A model generated the notes under the pieces. The model did no database searches, was not told the DNA's origin, and saw only the letters and a program-made list of their open reading frames with translations. This document shows, in pieces, positions 1 through 10,129 of a stretch of DNA of 64,000 nucleotides. Location of the stretch: contig JAGVSM010004964.1 in NCBI GenBank assembly GCA_022494885.1, forward strand, positions 1 through 64,000. The letters run 5' to 3'. Every line of letters starts with the position of its first letter. Positions within the stretch are counted from its first letter, which is position 1. This DNA is from Micrasema longulum (Eukaryota; Arthropoda; Insecta; Trichoptera; Brachycentridae). The position numbers were made by a program, and so were the translations under genes.

Positions 1-73
1 CCTTAATTTATTTAAAAATAAATTAAGACTCATTATTTTTGCCTGCGATACGCTCCCACTTGCTATTTAATGA

Positions 74-290
74 TGCTCACACTTACACACACCTGAATAC
101 TCACTCCCACACAAATACACATCTCTCAATTTACTCTCATACAGACACACCCTTTTGTTGTACCACAATTTAATATGTATGATTTTTATTTAGCAACTTC
201 GCTGGTCTGTCTTTAAATCTTATTTTTCTTGTGTTAACTAATCATTGTTGACTGTTTGTTTCTATAAAATAAACAAATAATAAATAAATC
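74..290 (+). repeat. LINE 3' end copy with (AATAAATA) tail
   Basis: The stretch from the CACACTTACACACA region through the CTGGTCTGTCTTTAAA segment to the AATAAATAAATC end is repeated in reverse orientation at 33700-33900. Ending in an A-rich simple tail fits the 3' end of a non-LTR retrotransposon. No coding sequence is attached to this copy. The family assignment is inference. Confidence 0.5.
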
Positions 291-334
291 ATAAGAACGC
301 TAATATTTATTTTTATCAAAAAAAAAATTAAAAA

Positions 335-420
335 AATGGAGGTCTAGGCGTTTACAGGGCTTACAACATGTCATTGGCTGGTTTATTATTTGTGTTACAT
401 TTATAATTGTCAATGTTGCT
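335..420 (+). repeat. Fragment of dispersed repeat 'family A'
   Basis: Contains the family A landmarks GGTCTAGGCGTTTACAGGGC and CATTGGCTGGTTTA, which recur at about fifteen other places in the window (for example 3600, 39210, 51930, 55810). Only the middle part of the unit is present. Confidence 0.55.
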
Positions 421-421
421 T

Positions 422-464
422 TGACTATCTAACTAGGGTTATTTACTCCGTTCTAAGACAGTCA
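422..464 (-). other. Conserved hairpin of a LINE 3' region
   Basis: A 9-bp imperfect stem (TGACTATCT against AGACAGTCA) encloses the shared core CTAACTAGGG...CCGTTCTAAG. The same hairpin with altered stem bases occurs at 30630-30668, immediately 3' of a minus-strand LINE fragment. One pair differs by a double, compensating change, which suggests the fold is kept. Confidence 0.4.
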
Positions 465-639
465 AAATAATATATATATATATATAAAACAGTAATCAGT
501 AAAAAAAAGGTAGTGGACATAACGTGGTAACAAGACAGACATAACAAGAATACAAAGACAACAAAATAAAATTCTTAAACTAACATACAACCTACCTTAC
601 CTGACCTCTACGACTGAACTGTACAAAAAAAACACACCA

Positions 640-965
640 GTTTGACATAAACTACTTGACTAAAATTGAGACCTTAAAAATTGTGCACAAAATAACACTG
701 GGAGACATACAAGACGACGACATAATATTGGTCAAAAATGCTGACATACACAAATATAACACCAGACAACAACAACACTATCATATTGAAAAAGCAAAGA
801 CAAACACAGGACAGTCAAAATACTACATAATGGACTTAAACACTACAACGACCTACCTTACTACTTGAAAACTTTTACTGAAGACAAATTTAAAATCCAT
901 CTGAAAAAGCACATGATGACTGAACTAACTAGACTAGACGAGACATAAAATGACTAGACAATATT
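640..965 (+). pseudogene. LINE ORF2 C-terminal fragment (decayed)
   Basis: Conceptual translation gives a stretch with 'YNTRQ' followed by a basic segment, and then in another frame a 'DLPYYLKTF...FKIHLKKH' ending. This is the usual layout at the very C-terminus of non-LTR retrotransposon polyproteins: an NTR motif, a YxGxxxxNxLP-like segment, then a FKxxLKxHL end. Frameshifts separate the pieces and no intact reading frame remains. The clade is uncertain. Confidence 0.5.
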
Positions 966-1339
966 AAATTTCTAATGTAACCCTAACGGGTTTTTTAAAA
1001 TTGTAAATAAATAAAAAATAAAATACTACACGTGGACCCAATAAATCAAGTCTTTTTTTCCTTACAAGTGTTATGGAACCATGAACCTAGATATGAGTTC
1101 GTATCAACTAGTAAAACTGTCCAATGCTGTCACATGATAAATTCTTAGAATATTGTCCAGATAAATACATCTTTATCTCAGTAGTATAATTCCATTCACC
1201 CTCGATAGTTAAAATCAATGTTTACTTAAGCCCAGTCCAAAAGATGACACCCGCGGATCAATATAAATACTAGTTTGATGGTTCCCAGTCTTAGAACTAA
1301 TTTAGACTTTAAGACATAAACATCAAACATATATATTTT

Positions 1340-1865
1340 TATCAGATCAGTTAAAGACATTTTAAATTTATCTCCTGCTTGACTTTTAACTTTTAATTTG
1401 ATTCTTAATTTTGTCTTTCAATTTTAACTTTTTTATTTTAATTCTTAATTTTAACTTTTAATTTAAACTTTTAACTTAATTTTAATTTAAACTTTTTATT
1501 TTAATTTTAACTTTTACTTTTAATTTTAATAATTTGATTTCAACTCTTAATTTATACTTACCTACATCTACTACCCGCATCGAATAATTTATTGTTAGTT
1601 GTGATTTTTTTTACAATTAAATTGAAATGTTCATGGAAGCAGAGAGAGAGGGAGGAAGGTAGAGTAGCTTTACAATGTCTTCTCCTTTCTATGAACTTTT
1701 TATGTAATATTTTTATTTTTACTTTTTAGAATTAAATTATTTTTCCCCTCTCCTCCTGCATTCATTAATGTGAAATCTGTAATTGGTCTTACTTTTTAAA
1801 ATTGTTCTTTTGTACCTTGTTTTTTTATATAAAGACTGTATGATTTAATTAATAAATAAATATAC
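1340..1865 (+). repeat. LINE 3' UTR with TTTTAACTTTTAAT minisatellite
   Basis: An array of degenerate AATTTTAACTTTTA units is followed by a purine-rich AGAGAGAGGGAGGAAG block and a unique tail ending in TTAATTAATAAATAAAT. The same order of parts occurs at 8010-8501, where the insertion edges can be read. This is a 5'-truncated retroelement copy without coding sequence. Confidence 0.6.
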
Positions 1866-2271
1866 TTAGATACATATAACCAAAAGTTATTATAATAAAA
1901 TAAATCCTATTAAAACAAACGTTTATTTTGTCTGACCCTTAACACAAGGGTGGTGATTTGATTATTATTTTTTTTTTTTTAAAAGAAAAGAAAACGTAAA
2001 ATGTACTTTCTCTTGGAGGTGGATTTAAAAACTGAGCTTAGTATTTATTTGATCGAAGCATTGATATAGTAGTTACTGGATCACTCGCCCGAGAATAAAA
2101 TGTGGAGGTAGTTATTTCTTTTATGCCAAGCGAAATTCTCTCTTGACCGTCTGGTCTCAACTCATTTCTACGGAATGTTGATATTGTTGATCACGTACAA
2201 GATTATATTTCTACAATTGTACTTGTGTATTTTTTACGAACGCCCATAAAGCTTTTACGTGTGTATTATTT

Positions 2272-2411
2272 TGTTCATTCACAGTACTTTTGGTTCTAAA
2301 GAAATCCCAGCTGCTGTGGGCATCAGACGAGGGGATATCTTGCCTTTTTGATTCAGTATCATTATGGATAAGATAATCGAGGATGTCAAATCAATGGAGC
2401 TGGGAGACAAA
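2272..2411 (+). pseudogene. RTE-type reverse transcriptase fragment, 5' half
   Basis: Translation from 2281 reads GIRRGDILPF, one stop, then FSIIMDKIIEDVKS. This matches the Q/R-G-D-x-L-S-P-L-L-F-N-x-x-M-D block of RTE-clade reverse transcriptases. The frame then breaks into a different LINE at about 2412. The continuation of the same RT is at 3330-3430, so the element between them is an insertion. Confidence 0.6.
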
Positions 2412-3310
2412 CAAGTATACATTAAACCCATCAAAAACTGAACAACTGTGGGTGGCTTCAGCCAGACGACAGAATTCGATCCAGGATACGGCTCTACCCA
2501 ATGTAGGGAGTACCGCTTTACCCACCGTTAAACTACTGGGAGTTTTACTCAATTCTGACCTATCTCTTGACGCTCAAATTAGTAGAACGATAAGTTTATG
2601 CCTCTACCAGCTGAGACAAATTAAATGCATACGCAAAAATTTGCCGGTTGATGCCGCCCGTCAATTAATAAATGCGTTTGTAGTGTCTAGAGTCGATTAT
2701 TGTAATGGTATCTATGCAGGTCTACCAATGAACAAAATGACTCGCCTACAATCTGTATTGAATGCCGCAGCGAGACTTATTTTCGGAATCTCTAAGTTCA
2801 GTCATATCACTCCACTACTTCAGGAACTACACTGGCTACGTTTTCCACAGAGGGTCGAATACAAACTCTGTTGGCGTATGTATAAGTCACGACACAACTC
2901 TGCTGCTGAATATCTAAGGGAACTATGCATTCCAGATGAACTAGCTGACAGGCATCTCACGCTTAGATCAGCTACGTCCACGGCGAGAGGAAAAGTTATT
3001 ATACCTCTACGCAAACAGCGCACTAAATTTAGTGAACGCGCATTTGCGGTCGCAGGGCCTATGGCATGGAATGCTCTCCCAGCAGAGGTGCGAGGCTGTA
3101 AAAGTGAAGTGATGTTTCGGAAAAAACTTAAAACCCACTTGTTCTCTAAATCATTTGAATAAATCCGTAGCACGTGACAACAAAATAAATTATTTTAATT
3201 AAATTACAAATTTAAAAGCTTCAATTAAATTAACTTAACAATAGAATCACCATGTAAAGCGCCCTTGAGGTATTTTATTACGAAAATGGTGCTTTATAAG
3301 TTATCCATAA
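2383..3310 (+). pseudogene. L2/CR1-like LINE, 3' half with long ORF
   Basis: The LINE sequence begins at about 2412, and its open frame runs to a stop at 3160-3162. It shows, in order: LNPSKTE and LLGVLLNSDLS (RT palm end), LINAFVVSRVDYCN (thumb), RLQSVLNAAARLIFG, HITPLLQELHWL, RIEYK-like, then AFAVAGPMAWNALPAEVR and FRKKLKTHLF. These are the conserved C-terminal blocks of L2/CR1-clade ORF2. The 5' part (endonuclease and most of RT) is missing. The 3' UTR ends in GCGCCCTTGAGG ... GGTGCTTTATAA ... TTATCCATAATTAATT, the typical 'AAAGCGC ... GCGCTATATAA' LINE-2-type tail. A second copy of this 3' end lies inverted at 55925-56385. Confidence 0.8.
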
Positions 3311-3329
3311 TTAATTAATTAATACGTAA

Positions 3330-3430
3330 TATGCTGCGCAGATGACGCTGTCCCAATAGCAGACTAAGAAGATGATCTCCAAAGATTATTGTACAATGTT
3401 TAATAAAGCAGTTAAAACTAATATGCATTA
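3330..3430 (+). pseudogene. RTE-type RT fragment, YADD-like block
   Basis: Translation reads C-ADDAV-PIAD, a stop, then EDDLQRLLYN. This is the catalytic ADD block and the following EDLQ..L helix of an RTE reverse transcriptase. It continues the fragment at 2272-2411, showing that the L2-like LINE was inserted into an older RTE copy. Confidence 0.6.
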
Positions 3431-3483
3431 GTGATAGACGGGAAATTTCAGATTTAGTGCTGCTTTCAAGTTATTAAATAATC

Positions 3484-3850
3484 AACAATATTTTGAGTTT
3501 GTCCAAATTTTTGTAGACAAGGACTGGATTCAACTCCCCGGGGAGCTGTTAACATTAACATATTACAACAGAGATGAAGAACATTTAAGAGAAGGTAATA
3601 TAGAAGTCTAGGCATCTACAGGGCTTATGACCTGTCAATGGCTAGTTTAAGTGGCCACTTTACACACTGTGTAACATTCACCATTCTGCCCATATTTGAA
3701 CATCTATATTGCTTCAATTCTTTCATCTGTTGATGTTTGTGAAGTTAAAGAGCTGAAAACTTTATTTATGCGGGTGAGATTCATCTAATTGAATTATTTC
3801 ACCTACATACTAGGCAACTATAAAAATATTGATTTCATTTATACAGGTTT
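3484..3850 (+). repeat. Dispersed repeat family A, long copy
   Basis: Starts with CAATATTTTGAGTTTGTCC and contains, in order, the GTCTAGGCATCTACAGGGC, GGCCACTTTACACACTGTG, CATCTGTTGATGTTTGTG and GAATTATTTCACCTACATAC landmarks. The terminal motif occurs in inverted orientation at the far end of other copies, so the family resembles a non-autonomous terminal-inverted-repeat element. No coding sequence seen. Confidence 0.6.
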
Positions 3851-4279
3851 ATTTTGAAAATTATTGTTGAAATTCTACATTGGTGTTTTACACAGGTTTC
3901 ATTCATGTTTAATGTCAACTAAGGTAAAATACATTAAGATTTTATGATATTATTTTATTTTCATTTAATTTATTGGGAACATTACAAGTTTTTATATATT
4001 TAGTAGGTATATAGTAAAATAAAAAAATAATAAAATAAAAAATATAAAAAATTATTATACTCGTACATAATATGGAATAACAAATTTACAACTTTACTTA
4101 TAATTTGTCACCTAAAGTCGGTGTACGCTTTGACCTCGATACGTTTTTAACGCTAATCGTGTTTAATGCTAATCGTTTTTCGCTACGAAAACGAATCGCA
4201 AAATACAGAACCAATAATTAATTTTAACAAACCATCGCGAAAAATACATTTAATAATAAATGAAAACGAACCTATCACA

Positions 4280-5023
4280 GTGTGGAGTTTGTCCACTTAA
4301 GCGGGTCATCCAAGGGAATAAGACAAAAACTACAAAAAAGGTCAATGCAATATTCCAAAACTACATAAATCACATGCAGGAGCTTATAGGACAAACTTAA
4401 AATCACTCTCTATTATTCAAAAAAAAAAAATTGCAAAAATAATTCTTAAAAAGCCCAGAACTTACCCATCAAAACTAGTATTCGAAGAACTTAATATACC
4501 AACAATTGAAGAAATTTTTAATAAAGCCTCTATCTTACAAACTTTTAAAGAAAAAACAATTGAAGTGCAAAGTTCAAGTAACTCTAGATTTTCTAATAAT
4601 TTAATTTTGCACAGATGTAAAACAACAGCAGCGTTAAACCATTATACGTACATGGGTAAAAAAAACTTTAATAAACTTCCGGAAAACTTAAAATCTATAA
4701 AAAATTATCAAACTTTTAAAACTAAAATTAAAAAACATTTAAGACTCACCCCTTCCTAGACTCCATACCAAAGAATGTTTATTTTTTATTTTTAATTTAC
4801 CTTGTTTATTTTTTATTTTAATTTTAATTTACTTTGTTTTAATTTACTTTGTTTATAAAAAAAAAATGTGAAACGAACTCCCTCTCTAAACACAAGTATC
4901 TACTTTATTAGAGGGGTAGAAACGTTATATATAAGATGTTCTGTATATTTACCTATTTTGTATTTCAAAAATGTATTTTGTAAAAAAAAAAATATTCAAT
5001 AAAAAAAAAAAAAAAAAAAAAAA
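4280..5023 (+). mobile_element. 5'-truncated LINE with C-terminal ORF, AATAAA and poly(A)
   Basis: From about 4425 a single frame reads KIAKIILKKPRTYPS through LVFEELNIPTIEEIF to a stop at 4757-4759, including YMGKKNFNKLPENLK and FKTKIKKHLR. These are the standard C-terminal motifs of a LINE ORF2. The 3' UTR ends in CAATAAA followed by an uninterrupted A run of more than 20 bases (about 5000-5023). The long clean poly(A) suggests a fairly young insertion. I could not identify the target duplication. Confidence 0.7.
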
Positions 5024-5093
5024 GATGAATAGAGAAGCGAACCCTACCGTGTCTAGTCATGCACTGAGCCTAGAAATACTATATATATATATA

Positions 5094-5128
5094 CTACGGT
5101 GATGGTACTAAATGCACCATCACCGTAG
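5094..5128. other. Perfect 13-bp stem-loop at a LINE 5' truncation point
   Basis: CTACGGTGATGGT and its exact reverse complement flank a 9-base loop. The loop sequence ACTAAATGC is repeated again just downstream. It marks the 5' edge of the next LINE fragment, so it may be a small inversion made during target-primed reverse transcription. Confidence 0.5.
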
Positions 5129-5900
5129 CATTAGTACTAAATGCACCCTTGTACAAGCATTACTACTACCCATTCTAGATTACGCTGATGTTTCCATGAC
5201 TGATTTAAGCTGTGAGCAACTCGTTAAACTTGAACGACTTCAGAATACATGCATAAGGTACATTTTTGGTCTTAGGAAATGTGACCACATTTCTGATTAT
5301 CGTAGGCAACTGAAATGGCTCAAAATTAGACAACGGAGAGACTATCACTCCCTCTCACTTCTGTTCAATGTACTTCATAGTCCTAACGCTCCCTATATAC
5401 ATGGGTGAAAAATTTCAACGCTTATCAGTTCATGGTTTACCTCTTCGTTCTCATTCTCAAGGCACTCTCTTAATACCCATACACAATTCCTCTTTCTTCT
5501 CTAACTCATATAGTGTCCATGCGGCTCCACTGTGGAATCATCTTCCATCCACCATCAAAGATGTTACTACATTATCTCTGTTTAAATCACGTCTGAAGAA
5601 ACATCTCCTTTCTCTTCCTTAATCTCTCCTCCTTTCCTTTTTCCTCTTTCCTCTTTTTTCCTTTTTCCCATTGAGTAGTAGTTTTGATTTAAGGTAATAT
5701 ATAAACAAATACGTTTATTTCTATTTTTATATATTTTTAACTTTTTAATCTTTTTTTTTCTATTGAATATGTTCTGTAACTTGAATTATAAAAATAAAAC
5801 TTTAATTTTATTGGTTGGTTGGAAGAAATTGCCATTTGGCAATAAGCCCGCCAATGTACAAATAACATTATGTACAAAAAGTTAAATAAATAAAATTAAA
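5112..5900 (+). pseudogene. LINE ORF2 C-terminus, frameshifted, with 3' tail
   Basis: Frame 1 (5112-5408) reads LLLPILDYADV...LVKLERLQNTCIRYIFGLRKCDHIS...LKWLKIRQRRDYHSLSLLF. A frameshift near 5400 moves the rest (LPLRSHSQ, VHAAPLWNHLP, FKSRLKKHLL) to the next frame, ending at 5622. The order fits a Jockey/CR1-group thumb and C-terminus. The 3' region ends with GGAAGAAATTGCC and GGCAATAAGCCCGCC, a tail also present inverted at 54230-54300 behind a related fragment. Confidence 0.7.
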
Positions 5901-5924
5901 AAAATGGTGAAGGTGGAGGTGTAT

Positions 5925-6090
5925 TTTAGTACTTGCATGTTGGTGTAGTGAGTGTCCTGACGAAGAGACGGGCACGTCTCGCAACCGGTAGATTAAAAAA
6001 GTCGGTATGTATATATATACGAATATTTAATAACATTAGTTAAAATTTTTGACCACAAAGTTAATGCTTTAAACTCCAATAATATTAATA
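5925..6090 (+). mobile_element. Penelope-like terminal repeat copy 1 with decayed hammerhead motif
   Basis: Shares CTTGCATGTTGGTG, GTCCTGACGAAGAGACGG, ACCGGTAGA and TTTGACCACAAAGTTAATGC with the terminal repeats at 9690-9960 and 11262-11380. The hammerhead core CTGACGA (5957-5963) and stem II GAGACG/CGTCTC are intact. The second core is GCAA instead of GAAA and stem I is weakened, so this copy is probably not self-cleaving. Confidence 0.6.
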
Positions 6091-6119
6091 AAATAAGTTT
6101 ATCGTAAAAACAAATTGAG

Positions 6120-6370
6120 AAAAATAACGCAATGGAGTTTACTCCCGCTGGCCGATCTTTTATGAAAACTGAATCACAAGAATAATTATCTGAGAGCTGA
6201 AGAAAAAATACAATATTTATACGAAAATTTGATTGGAAACGCAAGAGGTATTTGTCAAGGAATCATGTTAAGCTCGCAAAATTATGAAGTTCTCTGGAAT
6301 TCATTGGTCGATAAGTACAACGATCAACGTTTCGCTACTTATTTTGACCAAATTTTAAATAAGTGTACCT
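6120..6370 (+). pseudogene. BEL/Pao-type gag fragment (DUF1759-like)
   Basis: From 6175 the frame reads NNYLRAEEKIQYLYENLIG, then NARGICQGIMLSSQNYEVLW and NSLVDKYNDQRF. The 'x-L-x-G-x-A-x-x-x-I ... NY-x-x-x-W-x-x-L-x-x-x-Y' pattern is that of insect BEL/Pao LTR retrotransposon gag. No protease, RT or LTR was found beside it; the fragment is about 60 codons and runs straight into a family A repeat. Confidence 0.55.
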
Positions 6371-6394
6371 GCGAAGAATTATTTTTTATTTTAT

Positions 6395-6660
6395 ATTTCT
6401 TCAACTCTTTTATCTGTTGATTTTAGTGAAGTTAAAGAGCTGAAACCTCATCTGATTAAATTATTTCATATCCTAGGCAACGCCTGAAAACCATTTTCCA
6501 ATTTTCAAACTTCCTCTTGGACCAGTTAGTTTAAATACAATATTTTGAGTTTTTCCAAATGTTTGTAGACCCAGCCCTGTTGTAATTTGTTAATCTTAAT
6601 GACTACCTAGGACGTGAAATCCAATCTTCTGTCTACAAACATTTTGATAAACTAAAAAAA
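6395..6660 (+). repeat. Dispersed repeat family A with both terminal motifs
   Basis: Contains the TCTGTTGATTTTAGTGAAG and GGCAACGCCTGAAAACC landmarks. It then has a compact inverted pair: TTTTGAGTTTTTCCAAATG-TTTGTAGAC near 6545 and GTCTACAAACATTTTGATAA near 6630. The pair shows that the family ends in a roughly 30-bp terminal inverted repeat. Confidence 0.55.
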
Positions 6661-6699
6661 TTGTAAAATCCTGACTGATCTTTTGTTTGTCGATTTGTC

Positions 6700-6958
6700 G
6701 GCCTCGTGGTGTAACGTTCAGCGCGTTTGCCTAACTTGCGAGAGGTCTCGGGTTCGATTCCCGACATGGTTGATATGAAATATTTAATTAAAATTGTGTT
6801 TTCACACCTGAATTTTTCATGGTCCCTGGACCGGTACCTGAAGCGTAAAACTGATCATCTTACCTTCTTGTAACAAAAATGATCTAGGTACGTTGCGAAT
6901 GGTGTACCAATGTAGTGCCCTGTGCACCATCCGGTGCGGAAAGATAATGATGATGAGT
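6700..6958 (+). repeat. tRNA-derived SINE, family 2
   Basis: The head (6700-6775) has an A box in GCCTCGTGGTGTAACG and a clear B box GGTTCGATTCC, as in a tRNA gene. A body follows with CCTGAAGCGTAAAACTGATC and GTGCACCATCCGGTGCGG, ending in GATAATGATGATGAG. Related copies are at 25377-25635 (+) and 53877-54094 (-). The tRNA part is not a functional tRNA gene by inspection. Confidence 0.7.
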
Positions 6959-7099
6959 CTTTTTTTACGGTTACAGTTAATTTTTTTGTGAAACTGTTTC
7001 AGCTTTTTCTAGAGAATAACTGTTTTAAAATTACTGTTTCTTTTTTCGCCACTACCTATTTAAATAACAGCATATTTTTTATGAACTTCCTTTCGTTTC

Positions 7100-7500
7100 G
7101 ACGTGTTATGTAAAATGGTCAGTTGAATCAGGTGTCAGTCAGTTATGGTCGATTAATGACCTGGGTATTGCCTGGTCAAAGTGGCTTCACCCCACGCACT
7201 GTAACACTTACCATTTGCCTATGTTTTGGGCAATACGTCCGTGGCAATGTCAAAATTCCCGCTCCACGTGCCAATAAGGGTTACAGTGCTACGGAAAATT
7301 GGATATAAAATATTTTTTTACACTTGGTAAAAATTAGAGCATGGGATGATGAAGTTTAGTGTCGTTTTTATTTAAAAAATTTACAAGGTAAACGTCGTTT
7401 TGCGCCGGTTCGATTAACGCCTGTTGGTGCCGGCATGGGATTCCCCGGTTCACCCGAAACCAGACGACGTGATTCTAATAGCAGACACACTTTTAAATGT
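7100..7500. other. Unassigned stretch with family X fragment
   Basis: 7200-7340 resembles parts of the dispersed family X (compare 46600-46660: GGTAAAAATTAGAGCAT). 7370-7480 is GC-richer (CGCCGGTTCGATTAACGCC). I see no convincing coding sequence; the short open frames here lack family resemblance. Confidence 0.3.
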
Positions 7501-7754
7501 TGTTTTATTCTATTATCGTGTACGCAAGCAGCCTATTGTAGGTGTGTGAAATTGTTTCCTAGTTAGTTTTCTTTTTGTTTTTAAGAAAAATAAAAAGGTA
7601 TGATTATATTTACTATGCAATGATTCTGCAAGAAAGGAAGCAACAATCAAAGAAAATGAATTTGGATGCTTTTTAAAAAAAAGTGTGAGAATTTAATTTA
7701 GTACCGACAAACTGGTGAGTTTATTGTTCTCAAAAACGTACGAAAAATATTAAA

Positions 7755-8700
7755 AATTAACTTCTTGAACTACAATATCTGAGTTTGTCCAAATGTTCGT
7801 AGACAAAAGACTGGATTGCCCCCCCTCAAAACAAATTACAACAGCGATGGAGAATACCTTAAATAAGAGAATATGGTCTGGTCCAACTGGACTAAGAAAT
7901 TTAAAAATTGAAAAATTGTTTTCAGGCGTTGCCTAGAATGTGAAATAATTCAGTCAGATGAATCTCTTCACAACAATAAAGGTTTCAGCTCTTTAACTTC
8001 ACTAAAATCTGTTAAAGACATTTTTAATATATCTCCTGCTTGACTTTTAACTTTTAATTTGATTTTTAATTGTATCTTTCAATTTTAACTTTTTAGATTT
8101 AATTCTTAATTTTAACTTTTAATTTTAACTTTTACTTTTGATTTTAATTTTAGCTTTTGATTTTAACTCTTAACTTATACTTATTCATATAAACATCTAC
8201 TACCTGCATCTAATAAATTATTGTTAGTTGTAAATTTAACAAAGAAATTTAAATGTTTATGGAAGCAGAGAGAGAGAGGGGGGAAAGTAGAGTAGCTATA
8301 CAATGTCTTCTCCCTTTTATGTACTTTTTATTTAATATTCATATTTTTACTTTTTTTAGAATTCAATTATTTTTCCCCTCTCCTCCTGCATTTATAATAA
8401 ATTAGTGTGAAATCTGTAATTGTTCTTACTTTTTTTAAATGTTCTTTTGTACCTTGTTTTATATAAAGACTGTATAATTTCCTTAATAAATAAAAAAAAA
8501 TAAAATCAACAAATAGAAGAATTGAAGAAATATGGATGTTCAAACATAGGCAAAATGGTGAATGTTACACAGTGTGTAAAATGGCTACTTAAACGAGCCA
8601 AAGACAGGTCATAAGCCTTGTAAATGCCTAGACTTCCATATTCCCTTATTCAAGGTATTCTCCATCCCTGTTGTAATTTGTTAATCCTTGAACTACGTCA
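7755..8700 (-). repeat. Family A repeat split by a LINE insertion
   Basis: Left part 7760-8009 and right part 8502-8700 together form one family A copy whose central landmarks read on the minus strand. The LINE between them is flanked by AAAATC on both sides (8004-8009 and 8502-8507), a short target duplication. Confidence 0.6.
8010..8501 (+). mobile_element. 5'-truncated LINE 3' UTR inserted in family A
   Basis: Same sequence as 1340-1865: TTTTAACTTTTAATT units, AGAGAGAGAGGGG block, ATATAAAGACTGTATAATTT and an A-rich (AATAAATAAAA) end. The 6-bp duplication AAAATC and truncated 5' end fit target-primed reverse transcription. Confidence 0.65.
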
Positions 8701-9090
8701 CAAGTTCTTACAAATCAACCAACGATAGTGTGTTGTGATAGATTTCCGGTTTACGGGAGGCCAATTCACCAATCAGTAGAACCACCGAAGAGAACTTGTG
8801 ACCGTCACACGCAGAATAATTTCAAAATAACACAACATTAAATAAATCATAGCTCTGATAATACGATAATCAAATTGTTAAAAAATTTCTCCACAAAAAT
8901 GCGACATCTTTGGCATTGACAATAATTGTGATGTCGAGGTTCGTGACGATGTTCAATTTAAATTTAAACGGCCACAAAGTTCAAAATTTAGCCGAATCGT
9001 GACGTTTAGGAGCGTGGCTAATGCAATGAACCGTTTTCACGGGAATTTAAAATTATAAATTTAAAAATAAAAAAAAATCGTGATATTTTA
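8690..9090 (-). repeat. Dispersed repeat family X
   Basis: Landmarks ATAGATTTCCGGTTTACGGG, CGTGACGATGTTCAATTTAAATTTAAACGG and GGAGCGTGGCTAATGCAATGAACCG recur in 15280-15640 and, inverted, in 46430-46800. Shorter parts are at 11930-12060. No coding sequence detected; the element type is unknown. Confidence 0.5.
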
Positions 9091-9183
9091 TTACTTTGTT
9101 GTTAACAATTTTGCATGAATCCTTATGAACAAATTTTGTAATTCAATAGCAATAATGATTTTTAACAGTCAATAATAATAGTA

Positions 9184-9223
9184 ATACTCGTTACCTAGAC
9201 TTCACCGGCTAGGTAACGAGTAT
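9184..9223. other. Perfect 15-bp stem-loop
   Basis: ATACTCGTTACCTAG and its exact reverse complement are separated by 10 bases. No U-tract or neighbouring gene suggests a terminator role. It is more likely a remnant of a foldback element. Confidence 0.5.
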
Positions 9224-9354
9224 GGTGAAGTTGATATATTTCGTCTGTTTTTATATAATTATAGGTTAGAAATTCAAAAGGGTATAAATTAATCTGTATA
9301 AAATTTCTTAATATTTTTCTTTGTTTTTACTTTTTTTTCTCAAGTATCTCTATA

Positions 9355-9660
9355 ATAATGCATATGCTTATGTGTGTGTATATGTATATGCATATATGTG
9401 TATGTATATATACATGCATGTATGTGTATGTGTCTGTGTATGAATGCATATGGATGTGTATTCATGTGTGTATGTTTTTATATGTGAATTTATTAAATAT
9501 CTTTCTATGTACCCATATACCTATGTAGGTATATTTCCTTATTTTTACTTATTATTGTATCTTTTGGTTTTTCTTATGTTCTCCAATTATAATTTATCTT
9601 CAATTTTAACTAAATGTACATTCTTGTGTTTCACTGCTGCGCTTAAATAGATTTCTAATA
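9355..9660 (+). repeat. TATG/GT-rich simple sequence with A-rich-tailed downstream part
   Basis: 9359-9450 is an imperfect TATGTG/TATGCATA microsatellite. The sequence after it resembles, in base style and order, the stretches at 11640-11860 and 57340-57690, which may be 3' regions of one LINE group. The open frames over it are low-complexity and not believable genes. Confidence 0.35.
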
Positions 9661-9689
9661 AATGTAAAAATTCCGTGTTACGTCGGGAC

Positions 9690-9960
9690 TCTTCTATATA
9701 TAAATCAAAAACACTTATTAACATATTAAACAGTATACAAAGCAATCAGAACAATATATAAAATAATAATATAAAAATATATTATTAATATTTAAAGCAT
9801 TAACTTTGTGGTCAAACATTTTACTAAATGTTATTAAATATTTGTATGTAACCACTTACCGACTTTTTTATGTCTACCGGTTTCGAGACGTACCCGTCTC
9901 TTCGTCAGGACACCAATTAAACCAACATGCAAAACCCACTATACACCTTCACCATAGTTG
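9690..9960 (-). mobile_element. Penelope-like terminal repeat, left copy (minus orientation)
   Basis: Read on the minus strand it has the same order as the right copy at 11262-11380: GTTTTGCATGTTGGTTTAA, GGTGTCCTGACGAAGAGACG, AAACCGGTAGACATA, GTCGGTAAGTGGTTA, AATATTTAATAACATTTAG. The two copies are inverted about a decayed Penelope-like ORF, a configuration known for Penelope-like elements. Confidence 0.65.
9868..9915 (-). ncRNA. Hammerhead ribozyme-like motif (type I, minimal stem III)
   Basis: On the minus strand: core CTGACGA (complement of 9902-9908), stem II GAGACG closed on CGTCTC through a GGTA loop, core GAAA (9881-9884), then C-CG-G as a minimal stem III and the cleavage triplet GTA (9875-9877). 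The bases after the cut, GACAT, can pair with ATGTC/GTGTC-type bases just before CTGACGA to give stem I. All invariant core bases are present. Minimal hammerheads of this layout are established in Penelope-like elements; activity here is inferred. Confidence 0.6.
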
Positions 9961-10129
9961 TTGCACGACATGCATTTTAATAAGGACATGCACTGATTAA
10001 ATTATAAAAATATTCTCTTGTTTGAGAATTGATGAAAAAAGTAGAGGGGATAGAGGGAGGGGATAAGCTTAATTGGTTTTAAAGGGTGACTATTACAGTG
10101 GAACATCGTATTAAGGACTATTTTGATCA

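Noticed and set aside
9444..9650. Open frame over TATG-rich DNA, hydrophobic product
   Set aside because: The frame follows a microsatellite and an AT-rich tail; amino-acid content is an artefact of the repeat.
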